From Erythrobacter sp. (lineage in GTDB: Bacteria; Pseudomonadota; Alphaproteobacteria; Sphingomonadales; Sphingomonadaceae), in the NCBI GenBank assembly GCA_009993605.1, contig JAACTB010000014.1, forward strand, positions 86,230 to 150,229: a stretch of 64,000 nt of DNA, written 5' to 3'. Below are positions 33,828-42,084 of the stretch, piece after piece. The notes under the pieces were generated by a model. The model did not search any database. It was given only the letters and a program-made list of their open reading frames with translations, and was not told the DNA's origin. The position numbers and the translations under genes are program-made. Each line of letters begins with the position of its first letter. The stretch's first letter is position 1.

Positions 33828-34097
33828 TCAGTCTTCTATCGAATCGTCGTGCCCGGTCCCGGCGGACAGGAAGACCAACCCCATCAGCGCGCTCGCCAGC
33901 AGCATGGTGAACCCGATCCCCAGCGCGATCGCGATGTAATAATGGACCGAAGCCTCGCCATCCCCGTCATAGAGGATGGCCAGCGCCAGAGCGACCACGC
34001 CGACCGTCACCAGCAGCATGAAGCGCATGATCCGCCGGTATCGTGCCCACGCAAAGGCAGCGGTTTCGGGATCTTCGAGCGGAGACTTGCGGGCCAT
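33828..34097 (-). CDS. Small two-helix membrane protein
   Basis: This 89-residue protein has an acidic N-terminus (MARKSPLEDPETAAFAWARY) followed by two membrane helices, about residues 28-47 (FMLLVTVGVVALALAILYDG) and 56-80 (YYIAIALGIGFTMLLASALM), and a short acidic tail. Hydrophobic pattern and codon structure support coding; the longer open frame upstream of 34097 is not needed. It converges with thiSG, with six bases between the stops. No family is recognised. Confidence 0.7.
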   Translation of the reverse strand: MARKSPLEDPETAAFAWARYRRIMRFMLLVTVGVVALALAILYDGDGEASVHYYIAIALGIGFTMLLASALMGLVFLSAGTGHDDSIED

Positions 34098-34216
34098 GCG
34101 CCTTGCAATGGGCAATCCCGGCCCCCGGTGCAAGGGCGGGACGATTCGACGCGATTCGCCTTTTTGCCGCGATGATGGCATTCTCCGGGCTCACTTGGGG
34201 TTGAGGGAGAGCGCGG

Positions 34217-34648
34217 ATGAATATCGGAAACCTGATCGAAGGCCGGGCAAGCTCGGACATCGTGAGCTGTACTGTCGACCAGACCATGCGCGATGTCGTC
34301 GCTTTACTGGCGGATCGGCGGATCGGCGCCTTGCCGGTGATGGAACAAGGCCGGGTCGCGGGCATCTTTTCGGAACGCGACGTTCTTTATTGCCTGGCCA
34401 AGGAAGGAGCCGCCGCGCTCGATCGTCCGGTGCGAGAAGCGATGACGGCGCCCGCCATCACAGTCGACCGCATGACCGAGATCGATGACGCGCTGGCGCT
34501 GATGACGCGGCGGCGCATCCGCCATCTCCCCGTGCTCGACGGCGAGACCTTGTGCGGCTTTATTTCGATCGGCGATCTGGTCAAATCGAAGATCGATCAG
34601 GTCGAAAGCGAAGCGGCGCAGATGCGGCAATATATTCAGACCGCCTGA
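34217..34648 (+). CDS. CBS-domain-pair protein
   Basis: This 143-residue protein is made of two CBS domains only (about residues 15-65 and 75-130), which form one Bateman module that usually binds adenine nucleotides. The signature ADRRIGALPVMEQGRVAGIF and MTRRRIRHLPVLDGETLCGF are easily seen. Stand-alone CBS proteins tune enzymes or channels in response to AMP or ATP. It is preceded by GAGGGAGAG about ten bases before the ATG and stands alone between a small membrane gene and erpA. Confidence 0.9.
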   Translation: MNIGNLIEGRASSDIVSCTVDQTMRDVVALLADRRIGALPVMEQGRVAGIFSERDVLYCLAKEGAAALDRPVREAMTAPAITVDRMTEIDDALALMTRRRIRHLPVLDGETLCGFISIGDLVKSKIDQVESEAAQMRQYIQTA

Positions 34649-34690
34649 GACGCGCTTGAGGGCGGGGCTCGGGCTCCCTACATCGAGACC

Positions 34691-35035
34691 ATGGCCGAAT
34701 CCCTCTCCCTGACCCGCCCGACCCTGACCCAGGCTGCCGCCGACCGTGTTGCAGCCATCGCGGCCAAGCAGGGCGCGCCCGCGATCCTGCGCCTCTCCGT
34801 CGAGGGCGGGGGCTGTTCGGGCTTCCAGTACAAGTTCGGCCTCGCCCCCGAAGCCGAGAGCGACGACATGGTGAGCGAAACCGGCGATGTGCGCCTGATC
34901 GTCGATCCGGTCAGTCTCGACCTCGTCGCGGGCAGCACGGTCGATTTCGTCGAATCGCTGGGCGGCGCGGCCTTCCGCGTCGAAAACCCGCAAGCGGCGG
35001 CGGGGTGCGGGTGCGGAACCAGCTTCGGGATTTGA
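34691..35035 (+). CDS. erpA: Fe-S cluster insertion protein ErpA-type
   Basis: This 114-residue A-type carrier delivers [4Fe-4S] clusters to target proteins. It has the three conserved cysteines, in SVEGGGCSGFQYKFG and C-G-C-G near the C-terminus (GCGCGTSFGI). The GGGCSGFQY spelling and VDPVSLDLVAGSTVDFVESL loop put it nearer ErpA than SufA. Unlike SufA it lies outside the suf operon, next to xth. Confidence 0.92.
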   Translation: MAESLSLTRPTLTQAAADRVAAIAAKQGAPAILRLSVEGGGCSGFQYKFGLAPEAESDDMVSETGDVRLIVDPVSLDLVAGSTVDFVESLGGAAFRVENPQAAAGCGCGTSFGI

Positions 35036-35073
35036 ATTAGACGCGAAGGCCGGTTTGAGGCAGACGAACGCCC

Positions 35074-35859
35074 ATGCGTATCGCCAGCTTCAATATAAAC
35101 GGGATCAAGGCGCGCCTGCCGCGTCTCAAGGAATGGCTTGCGGAGACGCGGCCCACGGTCGCCTGCCTGCAGGAGATCAAGACTCAGGACGAAGGCTTTC
35201 CGGCGTCCGAGTTCGAGGAGATCGGCTATCACGCGATCTGGCACGGGCAAAAGAGCTTCAACGGCGTCGCGATCCTCGCAGATGGAGTAAAGCCGGTCGA
35301 AACGCGGCGCGGCCTGCCCGAACTCTTTCCCGAAGACGGTGACGACGATCACGCCCGCTATCTCGAAGCGGACGTCAACGGCGTGCGCGTCGGGTGCATC
35401 TATCTGCCCAACGGCAATCCCCTCCCGGGGCCTAAATTCGACTACAAGCTGCGCTGGATGGAGCGGTTGCGCGCGCACGCCGCCGATCTATGGGAACAGG
35501 AGATCCCCACCGCCCTGGTCGGCGATTACAACGTGATCCCCGAGGACAAGGATGTCTGGTCACCCAAGGTGATGGCGAGCGATGCGCTGATGCAGCCCGA
35601 ATCGCGCGATGCCTATGCGCGGATGCTGGCCGACGGGTGGACCGATGCGATCGACACGCTCAATCCGCGCGGCGGGGTGTGGACATTTTGGGACTATCAG
35701 GCGGGCGCGTGGCAGCGCGATCACGGGTTTCGGATCGACCACCTGCTCCTCAGCCCCGAACTTGCCGACCGAATGACGGCGGCAGGCGTCGACAAGGAAT
35801 ATCGCGGCCGCGAGAAATCGAGCGACCACACGCCGGTCTGGGTTGAGTTGCGGGATTGA
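35074..35859 (+). CDS. xth: Exodeoxyribonuclease III
   Basis: This 261-residue enzyme is the major AP endonuclease/3'-5' exonuclease of base excision repair. Motifs: N-terminal SFNINGIKARLPRLKEWL, QEIKTQDEGF with the metal Glu, YLPNGNPLPGPKFDYK, GDYNVIPEDKDVWSP with the catalytic Asp/Asn pair, and C-terminal SSDHTPVWVEL with the catalytic His. Spacing to erpA is 38 bases, so the two may share a transcript. A GC-rich hairpin region separates it from the convergent hydrolase gene. Confidence 0.95.
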   Translation: MRIASFNINGIKARLPRLKEWLAETRPTVACLQEIKTQDEGFPASEFEEIGYHAIWHGQKSFNGVAILADGVKPVETRRGLPELFPEDGDDDHARYLEADVNGVRVGCIYLPNGNPLPGPKFDYKLRWMERLRAHAADLWEQEIPTALVGDYNVIPEDKDVWSPKVMASDALMQPESRDAYARMLADGWTDAIDTLNPRGGVWTFWDYQAGAWQRDHGFRIDHLLLSPELADRMTAAGVDKEYRGREKSSDHTPVWVELRD

Positions 35860-35872
35860 TCTCGATCGCGAT

Positions 35873-35946
35873 CGGTCGCGTCAGCGACCGCAAGCGCGAC
35901 CGCGCGCCGGCCGGTAGGCCGAAGCCAAGCGAGCCGAACGGCTCGC
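35873..35946. terminator. Pair of stem-loops between convergent xth and hydrolase genes
   Basis: CGGTCGC (35873-35879) pairs with GCGACCG (35884-35890) around GTCA, and GCGAGCC (35929-35935) pairs with GGCTCGC (35940-35946) around GAAC. Both stems are perfect 7-mers with 4-base loops but lack a T-run, so they may act as RNA-stabilising or Rho-dependent ends. The convergent gene arrangement supports a terminator role. Confidence 0.45.
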
Positions 35947-35962
35947 GCCCGGCGCTTGAGGG

Positions 35963-36640
35963 TCATCGATAGAAAATATGCGAATCGATCGTCGCGCGGG
36001 CCACTTTCTTGCGGCTCCAGCTCGGACGGACGTATTTCGCATGGAAATAGAGCGAATCGTCCGCGGCGCTGTCCCACAGCCCGCGATGAGCGATGCGCGC
36101 GATGGCCTTGGCGCGGGTCCAGGCGGCGCTGGAGGTCCTGGGTTGCGGCATCCGGCCATTCTTCACGAAGCTGAATTGCGAGCGCTGGTGCACCACCGAG
36201 CAATAGCTTTCGGGAAATTGGCCCGATTCCGCCCGGTTAATGATAACCTGCGCGACGGCGAGCTGCCCGTCGAGCGGCTCGCCGCGGGATTCGAAATAGA
36301 CTGCGCCTGCAAGGCATTGCAGCTCTTCGGAGAGCGCGCCGTCGGTGGGCGTCATGGCGACGAGTTCGCGCAACGATGCCGCGCGCGGGGATTCGTCGGT
36401 AGTTGGGAGAGTGAGCTCGGTCTCCGCCGGCTCGGCGGGAAGGGGCTGGGCCACTTCCTTCTCCACGAAGACCGGAGCGTTTTCGGGGACGATCTCGTCC
36501 GTCACTTCGGTCTGGGGGAGGATGATTGCCGGGGCGGAATCCGATTCCTGTGCCACGGCCCCGGAACCTTGGATCCCGGCAAACGTAAGAATTGCAGCAG
36601 CGGCGATACCCGCGCCTGCGGTAAGCGATCGTTTGAACAT
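35963..36640 (-). CDS. Cell-wall hydrolase of the SleB family (periplasmic)
   Basis: This 225-residue protein has a signal peptide (MFKRSLTAGAGIAAAAILTF, cleavage after GAVA), a Pro/Glu/Thr-rich linker (residues 35-85), and a Hydrolase_2/SleB catalytic domain. Its signature includes CLAGAVYFESRGEPLDGQLA with the predicted catalytic Glu and VIINRAESGQFPESYCSVV. SleB-like enzymes cleave peptidoglycan as lytic transglycosylases or amidases. The start at 36640 gives the best signal peptide; the open frame extends nine residues further. It is the first of nine consecutive reverse-strand genes before the replication origin. Confidence 0.88.
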   Translation of the reverse strand: MFKRSLTAGAGIAAAAILTFAGIQGSGAVAQESDSAPAIILPQTEVTDEIVPENAPVFVEKEVAQPLPAEPAETELTLPTTDESPRAASLRELVAMTPTDGALSEELQCLAGAVYFESRGEPLDGQLAVAQVIINRAESGQFPESYCSVVHQRSQFSFVKNGRMPQPRTSSAAWTRAKAIARIAHRGLWDSAADDSLYFHAKYVRPSWSRKKVARATIDSHIFYR

Positions 36641-36851
36641 GAAACCGATACATTCGGCGGTGAACACCTGTCGCAGGCGGGGATCAATCGCGCGTTTCTT
36701 GCGTCGTTAAGCGATCCGTAGCGGGCCTGCCGGCCATTCCCCGACTGCGTGCTAGCCACCGGACCCCATGCCCAACGACCGCCTACGCAAGCGAAGTCGG
36801 CGGCCAACTAGTCACATTCGAAACCGAGTCAACCTCTAGCGGGCCGAACGG

Positions 36852-37184
36852 TCAGTGGGACGCGATGAAGCGTTCGGGATTTTCGATATCCAGTTCGACC
36901 TGCCAGGAATCTGGGTCCTGCCGAACTCGGCGGGCAAGGTAATTGTCGAAATCTCTTTTGTTTTCAGCGTCTTGATGTTTGGTCGCAACGAATTTGCGCG
37001 GGCCGTCGAGCTGGGGCATTCGCTCCCAAAGTGTTGAATTGTGGCCATTATGTGTCGCAATCAGGCAAATCGCGCCCGCGTCGCGTTCCCCTTTGTGCAG
37101 CACCGTCGCGAAGCCGCCGGCCGCCTGAACCGCTCGGATCAGCCCGGCGACTTCTACATGGGCAGGCAGGCGCGCATCATCCAT
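36852..37184 (-). CDS. DUF1491 family protein
   Basis: This 110-residue protein matches DUF1491, small cytoplasmic proteins of alphaproteobacteria. The start at 37184 gives MDDARLPAHVEVAGLIRAVQ; GGFATVLHKGERDAGAICLI and the DFDNYLARRVRQDPDSWQVE helix are the conserved blocks. It follows the thioesterase stop after a four-base gap, so it is in that operon. No biochemical role is known for the family. Confidence 0.85.
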   Translation of the reverse strand: MDDARLPAHVEVAGLIRAVQAAGGFATVLHKGERDAGAICLIATHNGHNSTLWERMPQLDGPRKFVATKHQDAENKRDFDNYLARRVRQDPDSWQVELDIENPERFIASH

Positions 37185-37188
37185 CGGG

Positions 37189-37671
37189 CTATTGCGCGTA
37201 TCCGGGCAGGCCGGACAGCGCGATGCGCGAGCGCATGAAGGTGCCCGTTCCGCGTCCGATCTCGTCCCCTTCGGCATCGACCAGCCGCGATTCGGCGACG
37301 AAAACGCGGCGGCGCCCGCTGATCCAGCGTCCTTCCGCAACCACGCGCCCGGTGCGCACCGGCTTCGTGAAATGCAGGTTGAACGATGTCGTCAGCAGGA
37401 AACGGTCGGTCACCAGCGTGTTGGCCGCATAGAAGGCTGCATCGTCGAGCATCTTGAAATAGATCGTCCCATGGGCCGCACCCGCCGCGTGGAAGACGTC
37501 CTCGGTGATGTCGAAGGTGATTCGCGCGCGGCCCTCGCCCTCGATCGCCAGTTCGGAGGCGAACAGGGCGTTCACCGGCGCCGAACGATACAGCCGCTCG
37601 AGCGCGCGGTGATGCGATGCGGCGCCTTCGCTGGGTTGGAGCGCGGAGGAGGGTGGTGTGTCGTCGACCAT
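37189..37671 (-). CDS. PaaI-like hotdog thioesterase
   Basis: This 160-residue protein is a hotdog-fold acyl-CoA thioesterase. The motif FHAAGAAHGTIYFKMLDDAA is the PaaI-type active-site segment (usual pattern HGGxxFxLaDxA), and SFNLHFTKPVRTGRVVAEGR follows. It would hydrolyse an acyl-CoA, but the substrate is unknown. The ATG at 37671 is chosen because the region upstream to 37710 is not conserved. It lies in an operon with DUF1491. Confidence 0.85.
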   Translation of the reverse strand: MVDDTPPSSALQPSEGAASHHRALERLYRSAPVNALFASELAIEGEGRARITFDITEDVFHAAGAAHGTIYFKMLDDAAFYAANTLVTDRFLLTTSFNLHFTKPVRTGRVVAEGRWISGRRRVFVAESRLVDAEGDEIGRGTGTFMRSRIALSGLPGYAQ

Positions 37672-37733
37672 GACCCTTCCCCCGTGCCCCGGATCGCCTG
37701 TCGGACGCAAGGTTTCGCGTCAGGTCAGCTGGA

Positions 37734-38315
37734 TCAGTCGGTACGCTTCGGCTCGACCCAGCCGATCGTCCCGTCGCGGCGGCGATAGACCATGTTGTGG
37801 CGGCCCGATCCCGCATTCTTGAAGAAGAGGGCGCCGGTATCCCGCAGATCGAGCATCATCACCGCGTCGGCGACGGTCGCTTCGGGAATGTCCGCCGTGG
37901 TCTCGGCGACGATGGGCGGGGCGTTTTCTTCCTCGCGCTCGTCCGCCTGATCGAATTCGGGCGCGGCGAAGATCGTATAGGCGGCCTCTTCCTCGGCCAT
38001 GGCGTGGGCGGCCTGGCTATGGCGGTCCTGCACCCGGCGCTTGTAGCGGCGCAGCTGCTTTTCCACCTTGGTCAGCGCCTGGTCGAAGCTCTGGTGGACG
38101 TCATGCGCCTCGCCATGGCTCTTGAGGATCAGGCCCTTGTTGACGTGGGTGACGATATCGCAGGAAAACGCGCCGGACCCAGCCTTCCCGAAGGTGACGT
38201 GCGAGCTGAGCGCGCGGCTGAAATATTTCTCGACCATGGCCTGTAGCCGGTCGGACACATGGTCCTGCAAGGCGGCGCCGGTTTCGATCTGGTGGCCCGA
38301 GACGCGGATATCCAT
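37734..38315 (-). CDS. hpf: Ribosome hibernation-promoting factor, long form
   Basis: This 193-residue protein is long-form HPF. The N-terminal domain (residues 1-100) has MDIRVSGHQIETGAALQDHV and HEAHDV-like segments and binds at the ribosomal A/P sites; the C-terminal part (residues 135-193), with DAVMMLDLRDTGALFFKNAG and VYRRRDGTIGWVEPKRTD, dimerises 70S particles into 100S. It protects stored ribosomes in stationary phase. The start at 38315 is the first that keeps the conserved N-terminus. Confidence 0.93.
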   Translation of the reverse strand: MDIRVSGHQIETGAALQDHVSDRLQAMVEKYFSRALSSHVTFGKAGSGAFSCDIVTHVNKGLILKSHGEAHDVHQSFDQALTKVEKQLRRYKRRVQDRHSQAAHAMAEEEAAYTIFAAPEFDQADEREEENAPPIVAETTADIPEATVADAVMMLDLRDTGALFFKNAGSGRHNMVYRRRDGTIGWVEPKRTD

Positions 38316-38359
38316 ATTATCGTTCTCCTTGCTAAACCTCGCCGATCCCGTCGACCGGG

Positions 38360-38381
38360 GCATCCCGCCGTCCCGGGATGC
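38360..38381. repeat. Palindrome between dnaQ and hpf, sharing the GCATCCC core
   Basis: GCATCCCG (38360-38367) and CGGGATGC (38374-38381) are perfect 8-base arms with a CCGTCC loop. The same GCATCCC/GGGATGC core makes the palindrome at 7831-7850, so this is a recurring element rather than a unique terminator. It is 17 bases past the dnaQ stop on the reverse strand; no T-run follows. Confidence 0.55.
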
Positions 38382-38397
38382 GCCGGATAATCCTAAC

Positions 38398-39102
38398 TCA
38401 CTTCAGCCAAAGCGGTGCCTTCATCTTGCCGACGAATTCGGCATGGCGCGCCAATTCGGCGGCGGACGCCGCGTGCGGGCGCGGTTCGCGGCGCGCGCCG
38501 ACCGGCGCCTGACGCAGCTGGAGCGTGATCGGCCGTTGCGAATCACGAGAGGAGCCGGATGCGGCATCGGCCGCCAGTTCCAGCCCGATCTGCCGCCCGC
38601 CGCGCAATTCGACATAGACCTGCGCCAGCAATTCCGCGTCGAGCAGCGCGCCGTGCTTAACCCGGTGGCTGCGATCGATCCCGTAGCGGGTGCACAGCGC
38701 ATCGAGCGAGAGCTTGGCCCCCGGATGCCGCTTGCGCGCCAGAGCCACCGTATCGACCATCCGGCTGGTGCAGACCGCGCCGAGCCCGCACAATTCCAGC
38801 TCGTTGTTGAGGAAGCCGAAATCGAAACCCGCATTGTGCGCGACCAGGGGATCGTCGCCGATGAAAGCGAGCAGATCCGCCGCGCCGTGCCGGAACAGCG
38901 GCTTGTCGGACAGGAAGGCGGCGGAAAGGCCGTGCACCGCCTCGGCACCGGCGGGCATGTCTCGTTCGGGATTGTAATAGGCGTGAAAGCTGCGCCCTGT
39001 GGGCATCAGATTGACGATCTCAATACAGCCGATTTCCACCATGCGATCCCCGGTCCTTGGATCGAGGCCGGTGGTTTCGGTGTCGAAGACAATCTCGCGC
39101 AT
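38398..39102 (-). CDS. dnaQ: DNA polymerase III epsilon subunit (3'-5' proofreading exonuclease)
   Basis: This 234-residue protein has the DEDDh exonuclease motifs: FDTETTGLDP (Exo I, residues 6-15), HNAGFDFGFLNNEL (Exo II, near residue 89) and KHGALLDAELLAQVY with the Asp of Exo III. It proofreads for the replicative polymerase and contacts the alpha and theta subunits. The order dnaQ-coaE-aroE-maf-ppsR is the usual set beside the alphaproteobacterial origin. The gene ends just before the GCATCCC palindrome. Confidence 0.95.
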   Translation of the reverse strand: MREIVFDTETTGLDPRTGDRMVEIGCIEIVNLMPTGRSFHAYYNPERDMPAGAEAVHGLSAAFLSDKPLFRHGAADLLAFIGDDPLVAHNAGFDFGFLNNELELCGLGAVCTSRMVDTVALARKRHPGAKLSLDALCTRYGIDRSHRVKHGALLDAELLAQVYVELRGGRQIGLELAADAASGSSRDSQRPITLQLRQAPVGARREPRPHAASAAELARHAEFVGKMKAPLWLK

Positions 39103-39147
39103 TGCGATATCTATCGGACGGGGCGCCCCTGATTACAAGGGGCCGGA

Positions 39148-39753
39148 TTACAAGCGGGCGGTTGGGCTGCGCAGACGGTCGATCAGCGACAGCACTTCGG
39201 CCTCGGTCTCTTCGAGCGATACGCCCGTATCGACGACATGATCGGCACGGGCGCGTTTTTCGGCGTCGGGGGTCTGGCGCGCGAGGATGTCGGCGAATTT
39301 TGCCTCGGTCATGCCGGGCCGCGCGAGGACGCGCCGGCGCTGCGTCTCTGCCGGAGCTGACACCACAACCACGCGATCGACCGCGTCGGCGCCGCCCTTT
39401 TCGAACAGGAGCGGAATGTCGAAGACGACCAGCGGCGCATCGGCGTGATCGCGCAGGAAGGCCGCGCGCCGCTCCGCCACGGCGGGATGGACGATTTTCT
39501 CCAGCCGGGTGAGCGCGGCGGTGTCGCCGAAGACTCTCGCGCCCAATGCGTCGCGCAGGACGCCATCGGGCCCGGTGCTGCCGGGAAAGGCGGCCTCGAT
39601 CGGACCGACCAGCGCGCCGCCCGGCCCCTGCATCGCCCGAACCTCGCGGTCGGCGTCGAAGACGGGTATGCCGGCGGCGGCGAACATGGCCGCGACGGTG
39701 GACTTGCCCATCCCGATCGACCCGGTGAGCCCGATGACGAGCGGTCGGGTCAT
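39148..39753 (-). CDS. coaE: Dephospho-CoA kinase
   Basis: This 201-residue P-loop kinase catalyses the last step of coenzyme A synthesis, phosphorylating the 3'-hydroxyl of dephospho-CoA. Walker A reads GLTGSIGMGKSTVAAMF (residues 8-24); FDADREV and VFDIPLLFEKGGADAVDRVV are the substrate-binding and lid regions. The start at 39753 overlaps the aroE stop as ATGA; a longer frame to 40029 overlaps aroE and is non-coding. It is followed by dnaQ 45 bases on. Confidence 0.94.
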   Translation of the reverse strand: MTRPLVIGLTGSIGMGKSTVAAMFAAAGIPVFDADREVRAMQGPGGALVGPIEAAFPGSTGPDGVLRDALGARVFGDTAALTRLEKIVHPAVAERRAAFLRDHADAPLVVFDIPLLFEKGGADAVDRVVVVSAPAETQRRRVLARPGMTEAKFADILARQTPDAEKRARADHVVDTGVSLEETEAEVLSLIDRLRSPTARL

Positions 39754-40619
39754 CGCGTCAGCAGCGCGCGCAGTTCGGAATCGTGCTCGCGCGGGGCGGG
39801 CTGGCCGAAGAACAGGTCGAACGCCGCCGCGGCCTGCCCGATCAGCATGGCGAGCCCATCTATCGTGGCGAACCCTACGGCGCGGGCATTCTTGAGAAAG
39901 TCGGTCTCCACCGGATCGGTGACGATGTCGTAGGCGATCGAGCCGGGCGGGGCATGGCTCCAGTCGAACAAGAGAGGCGGCTGCCCGCGCATTCCCAGCG
40001 GGCTGGCATTCACGATCAGGTCGCAGCACCCTTCGCGGTCGTCGAAGGCGAAATCGGTGGGGGCGGCGAAATGGGCGAGATCCACCGCGTGGTGTTCGCC
40101 GTCCGGCGCCAGTTCGTCGAGCAGCGCGCGGGCCTTCTTGGGATCGCGGCCCGCCAGGACAAGCGTGAAGCCTTCGCCTGCCAATGCCGTCACGATCGCC
40201 CGCGCTGCGCCCCCCGTGCCGAGAATGCGCGCCATGCGGAAATAATGCTTGCGGGGGAGCAGAGGGCGGAGCGGTTCAAGAAAACCCGCCGCATCGGTGT
40301 TGTGGCCGGTCAGCGTTCCATCGTCTTCGCGACGGATCGTGTTAACCGCCCCGATCGAGGCTGCGGGTTCATGAACCGCGTCGAGCGAGGGCTGAACCAG
40401 CTGCTTGTGCGGCATGGTGACGTTGCAGCCGCGCCAGGCTGGGTCTGCCTGTCGCGACGCGAGATAATCCGCGATCCCATCGGTCTCGACCAGTGTGGCT
40501 TGGTAGTCCGCGTCGATTCCAAGCTTTTCCAGCCAGAAGCCGTGGATCGCGGGCGATTTCGACTGGGCGATCGGATCGCCGATCACTTCCGCATAGGGTC
40601 CGGAAGAAGGAACAGTCAT
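39750..40619 (-). CDS. aroE: Shikimate dehydrogenase
   Basis: This 289-residue NADP-dependent enzyme converts 3-dehydroshikimate to shikimate. It has the substrate motifs [15 protein letters not shown] and NVTMPHKQ, with the catalytic Lys in the latter, and the nucleotide-binding [14 protein letters not shown] loop near residue 128. Nicotinamide-site residues follow in [14 protein letters not shown]. The start at 40619 overlaps the maf stop as ATGA and the 3' end overlaps coaE the same way, so the pathway genes are tightly coupled. Confidence 0.95.
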   Translation of the reverse strand: MTVPSSGPYAEVIGDPIAQSKSPAIHGFWLEKLGIDADYQATLVETDGIADYLASRQADPAWRGCNVTMPHKQLVQPSLDAVHEPAASIGAVNTIRREDDGTLTGHNTDAAGFLEPLRPLLPRKHYFRMARILGTGGAARAIVTALAGEGFTLVLAGRDPKKARALLDELAPDGEHHAVDLAHFAAPTDFAFDDREGCCDLIVNASPLGMRGQPPLLFDWSHAPPGSIAYDIVTDPVETDFLKNARAVGFATIDGLAMLIGQAAAAFDLFFGQPAPREHDSELRALLTR

Positions 40620-41236
40620 GAAACCAGCGCGCCTTCCTCGCGCAGCGCCGCCAGCACCGGCAGCAATGGCATTCCGAGCACGGTGAACTGGTCGCCCATG
40701 ATCCGTTCGAACAGATGGACGCCCGGACCTTCGATGCGGAACACCCCGACACAAAAGGACACGGCGGGCCATTCCGCGTCGAGATAATCGGCGATGAAAT
40801 CCTCCGACAGGTCCCGCACCATGAGCCGCGCGAAATCGCCGCCGATCCAGACGATGCGTCCATCGCGGGCGAGCGCCGCCGCGCTGTGCAGCGTCATCGT
40901 TTTGCCGGAGAAGAACCGCAGATGCTCCGCCGCCTCTTCAAGGCTCGCAGGCTTGTCGAAGCGCCGTCCCTCGACCTCGACCAACGAATCGCTGCCCAGC
41001 ACCAGACGCTCGGGGTTCTCGGCCGAAACCGCCGCCGCCTTCGCCGCCGCCAGCGCCTGGGCGATCTCGGCGGGCTCGCCATCCGCCATTTCGGCCTCGA
41101 GCGCGCGCTCGTCCACATCCGCCGGGATCGCTTCGAACGCGATCTGCGCCGCGCTCAGCATCGCCTTGCGCGAAGCACTGTTGGACGCGAGCAGGATTGT
41201 TTCACGTGAAACCATGCCGCTGACAGAATCGCTCAT
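40616..41236 (-). CDS. Maf-like nucleoside triphosphate pyrophosphatase
   Basis: This 206-residue protein belongs to the Maf/YceF family, house-cleaning enzymes that hydrolyse non-canonical NTPs. It shows [12 protein letters not shown] and [20 protein letters not shown], where the second block carries the conserved Asp and Lys. The N-terminal codons for VSRET coincide with a parS-type site (41198-41213). The start at 41236 overlaps the ppsR stop as ATGA and the 3' end overlaps aroE. It is part of the origin-side operon. Confidence 0.9.
   Translation of the reverse strand: MSDSVSGMVSRETILLASNSASRKAMLSAAQIAFEAIPADVDERALEAEMADGEPAEIAQALAAAKAAAVSAENPERLVLGSDSLVEVEGRRFDKPASLEEAAEHLRFFSGKTMTLHSAAALARDGRIVWIGGDFARLMVRDLSEDFIADYLDAEWPAVSFCVGVFRIEGPGVHLFERIMGDQFTVLGMPLLPVLAALREEGALVS
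41198..41213. other. parS-type centromere site inside maf
   Basis: TGTTTCACGTGAAACC matches the canonical ParB site TGTTTCACGTGAAACA at 15 of 16 bases, with a perfect GTTTCACGTGAAAC core. It lies in the maf reading frame (VSRET) about 900 bp from the putative origin. Together with three more sites it marks the centromere region. Confidence 0.85.
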
Positions 41237-42084
41237 ATCGGTTTCAACCCTTCAAACTGCCCATCGCTCGACCTGCGGCTGCGTTCGCCCAACAGCTTGA
41301 TGATCGCCGCCGCGGTCTCCTCGATCGAGCGGCGAGTGACGTCGATCACCGGCCAGCCCTTGTCGGCGAACAAGCGCCGCGCGAAGGCAATCTCCTCGCG
41401 CACCCGCTCGTGATCGACATAATCGGTGGTGGTGCCCTCATTGAGGCTCAGCAGGCGGTTGCGCCGGATCTGGACCAGACGCTCGGGCGCGCTCGTCAGG
41501 CCGACCACCAGCGGCGTCTTCAGCTCGAACAGAGATTTCGGCGGCGGGCTTTCGACCACCAGCGGGATGTTCGCGACCTTGTACCCGCGATTGGCGAGAT
41601 AGATGCTGGTCGGCGTCTTGGAACTGCGCGACACGCCCGCCAGGACGATGTCGGCCTCCTCCCAATCCTCCCAGCCGATCCCGTCATCATGCGCGATGGT
41701 GAACTGGATCGCTTCGACCCGGTCGAAATAGGCCTTGTCCATCAGATGCTGGCGGCCGGGCCTGCCATGGGCTTCCTGGCCGAGCGCGGTCTCCAGCGCT
41801 GACGTCACGCCGTCGAGCACCGGCACCGCCGACAAGCCGAGCGTGCGACAGCGTTCCTCCAGCCTTTCCCTGGTTTCGGGATTGACGAGCGTATACAGGA
41901 CGAGGCCCGCATCCGCAGCGAGATCGGGCATGATACGGTCGAGATGCTGGCGCGAGCGGACCATGGGCCAGAAATGGCGCACCACGTCGGCATTCTCGAA
42001 CTGCGCGAGCGCGGCCTTGGCGATCATCTCCAGCGTTTCCCCGGTGGAATCGGAGACGAGATGGAGGTGAATGCGCGTCGTCAC
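41233..42084 (-). CDS. Pyruvate,phosphate dikinase / PEP synthase regulatory protein
   Basis: This 283-residue protein is the DUF299 bifunctional kinase/pyrophosphorylase that controls PEP synthase or pyruvate phosphate dikinase by ADP-dependent phosphorylation of a threonine. Signature [20 protein letters not shown] and [17 protein letters not shown] are present. A GTG at 42084 is the start, giving [19 protein letters not shown]; upstream frame to 42153 lies in the origin region. Together with hemE on the other side it brackets the replication origin, as in Caulobacter and Rickettsia. Confidence 0.93.
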   Translation of the reverse strand: MTTRIHLHLVSDSTGETLEMIAKAALAQFENADVVRHFWPMVRSRQHLDRIMPDLAADAGLVLYTLVNPETRERLEERCRTLGLSAVPVLDGVTSALETALGQEAHGRPGRQHLMDKAYFDRVEAIQFTIAHDDGIGWEDWEEADIVLAGVSRSSKTPTSIYLANRGYKVANIPLVVESPPPKSLFELKTPLVVGLTSAPERLVQIRRNRLLSLNEGTTTDYVDHERVREEIAFARRLFADKGWPVIDVTRRSIEETAAAIIKLLGERSRRSSDGQFEGLKPI

